DNA from: Larix kaempferi
Lineage: Eukaryota; Streptophyta; Pinopsida; Pinales; Pinaceae
NCBI GenBank assembly: GCA_027924585.1
Contig: BSBM01001447.1
Location: 992,001 to 1,056,000 of the forward strand
Reading direction: 5' to 3'
Length of the DNA: 64,000 nt
Both the position numbers and the translations under genes were made by a program. The notes under the pieces are model-generated. The model was not told the DNA's origin and searched no databases. It saw nothing but the letters and a program-made list of their open reading frames with translations. Below, one piece after another: positions 1-10,352 of the stretch (the first letter of the stretch is position 1; every line of letters starts with the position of its first letter).

Positions 1-1183
1 GCTATTTTCTCACCCTTTAAGCCTAAGTGTAGCGAAAATGCACGATTGATTTTCAACTTTGACCAACTTCTCGAAATATAAATTTGAGAATAGATTTGGA
101 TGTCACATTGGTAGACGAGCGTCCACGCCGACTTTCGTGACGTTCCGATCTATTTTCACACCCTTTAAGCCCAAGTCTAGGGACAACGCATGGTCGAGTT
201 TCGAATTTGACCAACTTCTCAGAATTAAAAATTGAGCATAGATTTGGATGTCCCGTTGGTAGACAAATGCGCACGCCAACTTTCATGACATTCCGAGCTA
301 TTTTCTCACCCTTTAAGCCCAAGTCTAGCGAAAATGCACGGTCGATTTTCAACTTTGACCAACTTCTCGGAATATAAATTTGAGAATAGATTTGGATGTC
401 CCATTGGTAGGCAAGCGTCCACACGAACGTTTGTGACGTTCCGAGCTATATTCTCCCTCCTTAAGCCCAAGTCTAGTGAAAACGCACGGTCAAGTTTCGA
501 ATTTGACCAACTTCTCGGAATTGAAAATTGAGAATAGATTTGGATGTCCCGTTGGCAGACAAATGCGCACGCCAACTTTCGTGACGTTCCGAGCTATTTT
601 CACACCCTTTAAGCCCAAGTCTAGCGAAAGCGCACGATTGAGTTTCAACTTTGTCCAACTTCTCGGAATCAAAATTCGAGAATAGTTTGGGATGTCCCAT
701 TGGTACACGAGCGTCCACGCCAACTTTCGTAACGTTCCGAGTTATTTTCACACCCTTTAAGCCCAAGTCTAGTGAAAACGCACGGTCGAGTTTCAAATTT
801 GACCAACTTCTCAGAAAAAAAAATTGAGCATAGATTTGGCTGTCCTGTTGGTAGACAAATGTGCACGCCAACTTTCGTGACTTTCCGACCTATTTTCTCA
901 CCCTTTAATCCTAAGTCTAGCGAAAATGCACGGTCGATTTTCAACTTTAACCAACTTCTCGGAATATAAATTTGAGAATAGATTTGGATGTCGCATTGGT
1001 AGGCGAGGGTCCACACCAACTTTCGTGAAGTTCCGAGCTATTTTCACTCCCTTTAAGCCCAAGTCAAGCGAAAATGCACGATCGAGTTTCAACTTTGACC
1101 AACTTCTCGAAATTTAAATTTGAGATAGTTTTGGATGTCGCATTGGTAGGCGAGGGTCCACGCCAACTTTCGTGAAGTTCTGA

Positions 1184-1321
1184 GTTATTTTCACACCCTT
1201 TAAGCCCAAGTCTAGCGAAAATGCACGATCGAGTTTCAACTTCTCGGAATTGAAATTTGAGAATAGTTTTGGATGTCCCATTGGTACACGAGCGTCCATG
1301 CCAACTTTCGTGACGTTCCGA
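1184..1321 (+). repeat. Truncated monomer, 138 bp
   Basis: Contains GAGTTTCAACTTCTCGGAATT. Ten bases are missing between two CAACTT direct repeats, as expected from slippage or a small deletion. The matching unit in the right arm is at 54,295-54,432. Confidence 0.85.
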
Positions 1322-2653
1322 GCTATTTTCTCCCCCTTTAAGCCCAAGTCTAGCGAAAATGCACGATCAAGTTTCAACTTTGACTAACTTCTCGGAATTG
1401 AAATTTGAGAATAGTTTTGGATGTCCGATTGGTACACGAGCGTCCACGCCAACTTTCGTGACGTTCCGAGCTATTTTCACACCCTTTAAGCCCAAGTCTA
1501 GCGAAAGCGCACGATCGAATTTCAACTTTGACCAACTTCTTGGAATTGAAATTCGAGAATAGTTTTGGATGTCCCATTGGTAGACAAGCGTCCACACCAA
1601 CTTTCATGACGTTCCGAGCTATTTTCTCCCCATTTAAGCCCAAGTCTAGCGAAAACGCACCGTCGAGTTTCAAAATTGACCAACTTCTCAGAATTGAAAA
1701 TTGAGCATAGATTTGGGTGTCCCGTTGGTAGACAAATGCGCACGCCAACCTTCGTGACGTTCTGAGCTATTTTCACACCCTTTAAGCCCAAGTCTAGCGA
1801 AAGCGCACGATCGAGTTTCAACTTTGTCCAACTTCACAGAATCGAAATTCGAGATTAGTTTTGGATGTCCCATTGGTAGACAAGCGTCCACACCAACTTT
1901 CGTGACGTTCCGAGCTATTTTCTCTCCCTTTAAGCCCAAGTCTAGCGAAAACGCACAGTCGAGTTTCGAATTTGATTAACTTCTCAGAGTTGAAAATTGA
2001 GAATAGTTTTGGATGTCCCATTGGTAGACAAGCGTCCACACCAACTTTCGTGACGTTCCGAGCTATTTTCTCCCCGTTTAAGCCCAAGTCAAGCGAAAAC
2101 GCACGATCGAGTTTCAACTTTGACCAACTTCTTGGAATTGAAATTTGAGAATAGTTTTGGATGTTCCATTGGTAGACAAGCGTCCACACCAACTTTCGTG
2201 ACGTTTCGAGCTATTTTCTCCCCCTTTAAGCCCAAGTCTAGCGAAAACGAACGGTCGAGTTTCGAATTTGACCAACTTCTCGGAATTGAAAATTGAGTAT
2301 AGATTTGGATGTCCCGTTGGTAGACAAATGCGCACGCCAACTTTCGTGACGTTCGGAGCTATTTTCTCACCCTTTAAGCCTAAGTGTAGCGAAAATGCAC
2401 GGTCGATTTTCAACTTTCACCAACTTCTCGGAATTTAAATTTGCGAATAGATTTGGTTGTCGCATTGGTAGGCGAGGGTCCACGCCAACTTTCGTGAAGT
2501 TCCGAGCTATTTTCACACCCTTTAAGCCCAAGTCTAGCGAAAACGTACGATCGAGTTTCAACTTTGACCAACTTCTCGGAATTGAAAATTGAACATAGAT
2601 TTCAATGTCCCGTTGGTAGACAAATGCACACGCAAACTTTCGTGACGTTCCGA

Positions 2654-3986
2654 GCTATTTTCTCACCCTTTAAGCCTAAGTCTAGCGAAAATGCATGGTC
2701 GATTTTCAACTTTGACCAACTTCTCGGAATATAAATTTGAGAATAGATTTAGATGTCGCATTGGTAGGCGAGGGTCCACGCCAACTTTCGTGAAGTTCCG
2801 AGCTATTTTCACACCCTTTAAGCCCAAGTCTAGCGAAAACGTACGATCGAGTTTCAACTTTGACCAACTTCTCGGAATTTAAATTTGAGAATAGTTTTGG
2901 ATGTCCCATTGGTAGACGAGCGTCCACGCCAACTTTCGTGACGTTCCGAGCTATTTTCTCCCCCTTTAAGCCCAAGTCTAGTGAAAACGCACGGTCGAGT
3001 TTCGAATTTGACCAACTTCTCGGAATTAAAAATTGAGCATAGATTTGGATGTCCTGTTGGTAAACAAATGCGCACACCAACTTTCATGACGTTCCGAGCT
3101 ATTTTCTCACCCTTTAAGCCTAAGTGTAGCGAAAATGAACGGTCGATTTTCAACTTTGACCAACTTCTCGGAATTTAAATTTGCGAATGGATTTTGATGT
3201 CACATTAGTAGACGAGCGTCCACGCCAACTTTCGTGACGTTCCGAGCTATTTTCGCACCCTTTAAGCCCAAGTCTAGCGAAAACGCACGACCGAGTTTCA
3301 ACTTTGACTAACTTCTTGGAATTGAAATTTGAGAATAGTTTTGGATGTCCCATTGGTAGAAAAGCGTCCACAACAACTTTCGTGACGTTCCGAGCTATTT
3401 TCTCCCTCCTTAAGCACAAGTCTAGCGAAAACGCACGGTCGAATTTCGAATTTGACCAACTTCTCGGAATTGAAAATTGAGCATAGATTTGGATGTCCCG
3501 TTGGTAGACAAATGCTCACGCCAACTTTCGTGACGTTCTGAGCTATTTTCTCACCCTTTAAGCCTAAGTGTAGAGAAAATGCAACGGTCAATTTTCAACT
3601 TTGACCAACTTCTCAGAATTTAAATTTGCGAATAGATTTGGATGTCACATTGGTAGACGAGCGTAAACACCAACATTCGTAACGTTTCGAGCTATTTTCA
3701 CACCCTTTAAGCCCAAGTCTAGCGAAAACGCACGAACGAGTTTCAACGTTGACCAACTTCTCGGAATTTAAATTTGGGAATAGTTTTGGATGTCCCATTG
3801 GTAGACGAGCGTCCACGCCAACTTTCGTGACGTTCCGAGCTATTTTCTCCCCCTTTAAGCCCAAGTCTAGCGAAAACGCACGATCGAGTTTCGAATTTGA
3901 CCAACTTCTTGGAATTGAAAATTGAGCATAGATTTGGATGTCCCGTTGGTAGACAAATGCGCACGCCAACTTTTGTGACGTTCTGA
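2654..3986 (+). repeat. Three successive C-B-A trimers (444-bp higher-order unit)
   Basis: Units starting at 2,654, 3,098 and 3,542 are class C. Those at 2,802, 3,246 and 3,691 are class B-like. Those at 2,950, 3,394 and 3,839 are class A-like. This gives three passes of a C-B-A trimer at 444-445 bp spacing. The order also appears elsewhere, but it is interrupted by extra or missing units. Since 148 leaves remainder 1 on division by 3, only the trimer restores reading frame. Confidence 0.72.
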
Positions 3987-5505
3987 GCTATTTTCTCACC
4001 CTTTAAGCCTAGGTCTAGCGAAAACGCATGGTCGAGTTTCGAATTTGACCAACTTCTCAGAATTGAAAATTGAGCATAGATTTCGATGTCCCATTGGTAG
4101 ACAAATGCTCACGCGAACTATCGTGACGTTCCGAGCTATTTTCGCACCCTTTAAGCCCAAGTCTAGCGAAAACGCACGACCGAGTTTCAACTTTGACTAA
4201 CTTCTCGGAATTGAAAATTGAGAATAGTTTTGGATGTCCCATTGGTAGACAAGCGTCCACACCAACTTTCGTGACGTTCCAAGCTATTTTCTCCCCTTTT
4301 AAGCCCAAGTCTAGCGAAAACGCACGGTCGAGTTTCGAATTTGACCAACTTCTCGGAATTGAAAATTGAGCATAGATTTGAATGTCCCGTTGGTAGACAA
4401 ATGCTCAGGCCAACTTTCGTGACGTTCCGAGCTATTTTCTCACCCTTTAAGCCTAAGTGTAGAGAAAATGCACGATCGATTTTCAACTTTGACCAACTTC
4501 TCGGAATTTAAATTTGCGAATAGATTTGGATGTCACATTGGTAGACGAGCGTACACGCCAACATTCGTAACGTTTCGAGCTATTTTCACACCCTTTAAGT
4601 CCAAGTCTAGCGAAAACGCACGAACGAGTTTCAACGTTGACCAACTTCTCGGAATTTAAAATTGAGAATAGTTTTGGATGTCCCATTGGTAGACGAGCGT
4701 CCACGCCAACTTTCGTGACGTTCCGAGCTATTTTCTCCCCCTTTAAGCCCAAGTCTAGCGAAAACGCACGATCGAGTTTCAACTTTGACCAACTTCTCGA
4801 AATTGAAATTTGAAAATAGTTTTGGATGTCCCATTGGTAGACAAGCGTCCACACCAACTTTCGTGACTTTCCGAGCTATTTTCTCCCCCTTTAAGCCCAA
4901 GTCTAGCGAGAACGCACGGTCGAGTTTCGAATTTGACCAACTTCTCGGAATTGAAAATTGAGCATAGATTTGGATGTCCCGTTGATAGACAAATGCGCAC
5001 GCCAACTTTCGTGACGTTCCGAGCTATTTTCTCACCCTTTAAGCCTAAGTGTAGAGAAAATGCACGGTCGATTTTCAACTTTGACCAACTTCTCGGAATT
5101 TAAATTTGCGAATAGTTCTGGATGTTCCATTGGTAGACAAGCGTCCACACCAACTTTCGTGACGTTCCGAGCTATTTTCTCCCACTTTAATCCCAAGTCT
5201 AGTGAAAACGCACGGTCGAGTTTCGAATTTGACCAACTTCTCGGAATTGAAAATTGAGCATAGATTTGGATGTCCCATTGGTAGACAAATGCGCACGCCA
5301 ACTTTCGTGACGTTCCGAGCTATTTTCTCACCCTTTAAGCCTAAGTCTAGCGAAAACGCACGGTCGAGTTTCGAATTTGACCAACTTCTCGGAATTTAAA
5401 ATTGAGCATAGATTTGGATGTCCCGTTGGTAGACAAATGCGCACGCCAACTTTCGTCACATTACGAGCAAATTTCACACCCTTTAAGCTCAAGTCAAGCG
5501 AAAAC
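3623..5505 (+). repeat. Segment present three times: here, 25,015-26,895 and 57,684-59,566
   Basis: Offset to the middle copy is 21,391-21,392 and to the right-arm copy 54,061. Tags are AACATTCGTAACGTTTCG, CGAACGAGTTTCAACGTTGACC, CACGCGAACTATCGTG and ACGAGCAAATTTCACACC. The first and third copies belong to the long arms. The middle one is an independent insertion of the same segment. Confidence 0.85.
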
Positions 5506-5910
5506 GCACGGTCGAGTTTCGAATTTGACCAACTTCTCGGAATTAAAAATTGAGCATAGATTTGGATGTCCCGTTGGTAGACAAATGCGCACGCCAACTT
5601 TCATGACATTCCGAGCTATTTTCTCACCCTTTAAGCCCAAGTACAGCGAAAATGCACGGTCGATTTTCAACTTTGACCAACTTCACGGAATATAAATTTG
5701 AGAATAGATTTGAATGTCCCATTGGTAGGCAAGCGTCCACACGAACGTTTGTGACGTTCCGAGCTATTTTCTCCCTCCTTAAGCCCAAGTCTAGTGAAAA
5801 CGCACGGTCGAGTTTCAAATTTGACCAACTTCTCAGAATAAAAAATTGAGCATAGATTTGGCTGTCCCGTTGGTAGACAAATGCGCACGCCAACTTTCGT
5901 GACTTTCCGA

Positions 5911-6058
5911 CCTATTTTCTCACCCTTTAATCCTAAGTCTAGCAAAAATGCACGGTCGATTTTCAACTTTGACCAACTTCTCGGAATATAAATTTGAGAA
6001 TAGATTTGGATGTCGCATTGGTAGGCGAGGGTCCACGCCAACTTTCGTGAAGTTCCGA
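5911..6058 (+). repeat. Exemplar of monomer class C2
   Basis: Similar to class C, but with GTCGCATTGGTAGGCGAGGG and CTTTCGTGAAGTTCC in place of the usual GTGACGTTCC. C2 units lie at about 0.9-1.3, 2.5-2.9, 6.0-6.2, 7.65, 9.0-9.3, 10.5, 11.8-12.1, 19.9-20.1, 28.3, 31.0-31.2, 36.4-36.6 and 54.1-63.4 kb. I saw none from 36.6 to 54.1 kb. They therefore mark one expansion lineage. Confidence 0.85.
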
Positions 6059-6206
6059 GCTATTTTCACACCCTTTAAGCCCAAGTCTAGCGAAAATGCA
6101 CGATCGAGTTTCAACTTTGACCAACTTCTCGAAATTTAAATTTGAGAATAGTTTTGGATGTCGCATTGGTAGGCGAGGGTCCACGCCAACTTTCGTGAAG
6201 TTCTGA

Positions 6207-6293
6207 GCTATTTTCACACCCTTGAAATTTGAGAATAGTTTTGGATGTCCCATTGGTAGACAAGCATCCACACCAACTTTCATGACGTTCCGA
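6207..6293 (+). repeat. Truncated monomer, 87 bp
   Basis: The join TTCACACCCTTGAAATTTG removes 61 bp from the middle of the unit. Its right-arm partner is 60,268-60,354, so the deletion predates the long duplication. Confidence 0.87.
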
Positions 6294-6589
6294 GCTATTT
6301 TCTCCCCCTTTAAGCCCAAGTCTAGCGAAAATGCACGGTCGAGTTTCCAATTTGACCAACTTCTCGGAATAGAAAATTGAGCATAGATTTGGATGTCATG
6401 TTGGTACACAAATGCGCACGCCAACGTTCGTGACGTTCTGAGCTATTTTCTCACCCTTTAAGCCTAAGTCTAGCGAAAACACATGGTCGAGTTTCGAATT
6501 TGACCAACTTCTCGGACTTAAAAATTGAGCATAGATTTGGATGTCCCGTTGGTAGAAAAATGCGCACGCCAACTTTCGTCACATTACGA

Positions 6590-6652
6590 GCTAATGGATT
6601 TGGATGTCACATTAGTAGACGATTGTCCACGCCAACTTTCGTGACATTCTGA
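6590..6652 (+). repeat. Truncated 63-bp monomer, copy 1 of 7
   Basis: CATTACGAGCTAAT is joined directly to GGATTTGGATGTCACATTAG, removing 85 bp. The likely parents are a D-type GCTAATTTC start and a GCGAATGGATTT site, sharing AAT at the join. The whole set is found at 6,590, 20,512, 28,615, 31,630, 37,025, 54,727 and 60,651. Confidence 0.88.
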
Positions 6653-7540
6653 GCTATTTTCACACCCTTTAGGCCCAAGTCTAGCGAAAACGCACGATCG
6701 AGTTTCAACTTTGACTAACTTCTCGGAATTGAAATTTGAGAATAGTTTTGGATGTCCCATTGGTAGACAAGCGTCCACACCAACTTTCGTAACGTTCCGA
6801 GTTCTTTTCACACCCTTTAAGCCCAAGTCTAGCGAAAACGCACGATCGAGTTTCAACTTTGATTAACTTCTCGGAATTGAAATTTCAGAATAGTCTTGGA
6901 TGTCGCATTGGTAGACAAGCGTCCACACCAACTTTCGTGACGTTCCGAGCTATTTTCTCCCCCTTTAAGCCCAAGTCTAGTGAAAACACACGGTCGAGTT
7001 TCGAATTTGACCAACTTCTCGGAATTGAAAATTGAGCATAGATTTGGATGTCCCATTGGTAGACAAATGCGCACGCCAACTTTAGTGACGTTCCGAGCTA
7101 TTTTCACACCCTTTAAACCCAAGTCTAGCGAAAATGCACGATCGAGTTTCAACTTTGTCCAACTTCTCGGAATCGAAATTCCAGAATAGTTTTGGATGTC
7201 CCATTGTTAGACAAGCGTCCACACCAACTTTCGTGACATTCCGAGCTATTTTCTCCCCCTTTAAGCCCAAGTCTAGCGAAAATGCACGGTCGATTTTCAA
7301 CTTTGACCAACTTCTCGGAATGTAAATTTCAGAATAGATTTGGATGTCGCATTGGTAGACGAGCGTCCACGCCAACTTTCATGACGTTCCGAGCTATTTT
7401 CTCCCTCTTTAAGCCCAAGTCTAGTGAAAACGCACGGTCGAGTTTCAAATTTGACCAACTGCTCGAAATTGAAAATTGAGCATAGATTTGGCTGTCCCGT
7501 TGGTAGACAAATGTGCACGCCAACTTTCGTGACTTTCCGA

Positions 7541-10352
7541 CCTATTTTCTCACCCTTTAAGCCTAAGTCTAGGGAAAATGCACCGTCGATTTTCAACTTT
7601 GACGAACTTTTCGGAATATAAATTTGAGAATAGATTTGGATGTCGCATTGGTAGGCGAGGGTCCACGCCAACTTTCGTGAAGTTTTGAGCTATTTTCACA
7701 CCCTTTAAGCCCAAGTCTAGCGAAAACGCACGATCGAGTTTCAACTTTGACCAACTTCTCAGAATTTAAATTTGAGAATAGTTTTGCATATCCCATTGGT
7801 AGACGAGCGTCCACGCCAACTTTCGTGACGTTCCGAGCTATTTTCTCCCCCTTTAAGCCCAAGTCTAGTGAAAACGCACGGTCGAGTTTCGAATTTGACC
7901 AACTTCTCAGAATTAAAAATTGAGCATAGATTTGGATGTCCCGTTGGTAGACAAATGCGCACGCCAACTTTCGTGACGTTTCGAGCTATTTTCTCACCCT
8001 TCAAGCCTAAGTGTAGCGAAAATGCACGGTCGATTTTCAACTTTGACCAACTTCTCGGAATTTAAATTTGCGAATGCATTTGGATGTCACATTGGTAGAC
8101 GAGCGTCCACGCCAACTTTCGTGACGTTCCGAGCTATTTTCGCACCCTTTAAGCCCAAGTCTAGCGAAAGCGCAAGATCGAGTTTCAACTTTGTCCAACT
8201 TCTCGGAATCGAAATTCGAGAATAGTTTTGGATGTCCCATTGCTAGACAAGCGTCCACACCAACTTTCGTGACGTTCCGAGCTATTTTCTCCCCCTTTAA
8301 GCCCAAGTCTAGTGAAAACGCACGGTCGAGTTTCGAATTTGACCAACTTCTCAGAATTTAAAATTGAGCATAGATTTGGATGTCCCGTTGGTAGACAAAT
8401 GCGCACGCCAACTTTCGTGACGTTCCGAGCTATTTTCACACCCTTTAAGCCCAAGTCTAGCGAAAACGCACGTTCGAGTTTCAACTTTGTCCAACTTCTT
8501 GGAATCGAAATTCGAGAATAATTTTGGATGTCCTATTGCTAGACAAGCGTCCACACCAACTTTCGTGACCTTCCGAGCTATTTTCTCACCCTTTAAGCCC
8601 AAGTCTAGCGAAAATGCACGGTCGATTTTCAACTTTGACCAACTTCTCGGAATATAAATTTCAGAATAGATTTGGATGTCGCATTGGTAGACGAGCGTCC
8701 ACGCCAACGTTCGTGACGTTCCGAGCTATTTTCTCCCTCTTTAAGCCCAAGTCTAGTGAAAACGCACGGTCGAGTTTCAAATTTGACCAACTTCTCGGAA
8801 TTGAAAATTGAGCATAGATTTGGCTGTCCCGTTGGTAGACAAAGCGCACGCCAACTTTCGTCACTTTCTGACCTATTTTCTCAACCTTTAAGCCGAAGTC
8901 TAGCGAAAATGCACGGTCAATTTTCAACTTTGACCAACTTCTCGGAATATGAATTTGTGAATAGATTTGGATGTCGCATTGGTAGGCGAGGGTCCACGCA
9001 CACTTTCGTGAAGTTCCGAGCTATTTTCACACCCTTTAAGCCCAAGTCTAGCGAAAGTGCAAGATCGAGTTTCAACTTTGACCAACTTCTCGGAATCGAA
9101 ATTTGAGAATAGTTTGGGATGTCCCATTGGTACACGAGCGTCCACGCCAACTTTCGTAACGTTCCGAGTTATTTTCACACCCTTTAAGCCCAAGTCTAGT
9201 GAAAACGCACGATCGAGTTTCAACTTTGACCAACTTCTCGAAATTTAAATTTGAGAATAGTTTTGGATGTCGCATTGGTAGGCGAGGGTCCACGCCAACT
9301 TTCGTGAAGTTCTGAGCTATTTTCACACCGTTTAAGCCCAAGTCTAGCGAAAATGCATGATCGAGTTTCAATTTTGACCAACTTCTCGGAATTGAAATTT
9401 GAGAATAGTTTTGGATGTCCCATTGGTAGACAAGCATCCACACCAACTTTCATGACGTTCCGAGCTATTTTCTCCCCCTTTAAGCCCAAGTCTAGCGAAA
9501 ACGCACGGTCGAGTTTCCAATTTGACCAACTACTCGGAATAGAAAATTGAACATAGATTTGGATGTCATGTTGGTAGACAAATGCGCACGCCAACTTTTG
9601 TAACGTTCCGAGTTATTTTCACACACTTTAAGCCCAAGTCTAGCGAAAACGCACGATCGAGTTTCAACTTTGATTAACTTCTCGGAATTTGAAATTTCAG
9701 AATAGTTTTGGATGTCGCATTGGTAGACAAGCGTCCACACCAACTTTTGTGACGTTCCGAGCTATTTTCTCCCCCTTTAAGCCCAAGTCTAGTGAAAACG
9801 CACGGTCGAGTTTCGAATTTGACCAACTTCTCGGAATTGAAAATTGAGCATAGATTTGGATGTCCCATTGGTAGACAAATGCACACGCCAACTTTCGTGA
9901 CGTTTCGAGCTATTTTCACACCCTTTAAGCCCAAGTCTAGCGAAAATGCACGATCGAGTTTCAACTTTGTCCAACTTCTCGGAATCGAAATTCGAGAATA
10001 TTTTTGGATGTCCCATTGTTAGAAAAGCGTCCAATCCAACTTTCGTGACGTTTCAAGCTATTTTCTCCCCCTTTAAGCCCAAGTCTAGCGAAAATTCACG
10101 GTCGATTTTCAACTTTCACTATCTTCTCGGAATATAAATTTCAGAATAGATTTGGATGTCACATTGGTAGACGAGCGTCCACGCCAACTTTCGTGACGTT
10201 CCGAGCTATTTTCTCCCCCTTTAAGCCCAAGTCTAGCGAAAACGCACGGTCGAGTTTCGAATTTGACCAACTTGTCGGAATTAAAAATTGAGCATAAATT
10301 TGGATGTCCCGTTGGTAGACAAATGCGCACGCCAACTTTCGTGACTTTCCGA
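7541..10352 (+). repeat. 19-monomer (2,812-bp) higher-order repeat, copy 1
   Basis: Repeated in tandem by 10,353-13,164 at an offset of exactly 2,812 bp (19 x 148). Two compensating 1-bp indels fall inside this copy: a deletion just before 8,872 and an extra T near 9,682. The start is marked by CTTTCCGACCTATTTT and a unit with TAGGGAAAATGCACCG. Copies 1 and 2 share the odd string GAATAGTTTTGCATATC near 7,785 and 10,597. Confidence 0.9.

Larger units (their letters stand above)
1..9939 (+). repeat. Left arm of the long (about 54-kb spaced) segmental duplication
   Basis: Nearly identical to 52,964-64,000. The offset is 52,963 at the start, 53,110 from about 700, 54,062 from about 1,340, and 54,061 from about 3,585 to the end. 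The steps are three. A 147-bp unit is absent here near 690. Six units plus a 63-bp fragment are absent here near 1,280. One extra A is present at about 3,583. Compared stretches look above 99% identical by eye. The arm continues beyond the left edge of the window if its partner does. Confidence 0.93.

Noticed and set aside
53-424. A hidden defence, toxin or other protein system encoded across repeated frames.
   Set aside because: The repeated peptides are translations of the satellite. They have no start-site signals, domain motifs or conservation pattern typical of coding selection: substitutions between copies are not biased to third codon positions as far as I can judge by eye.
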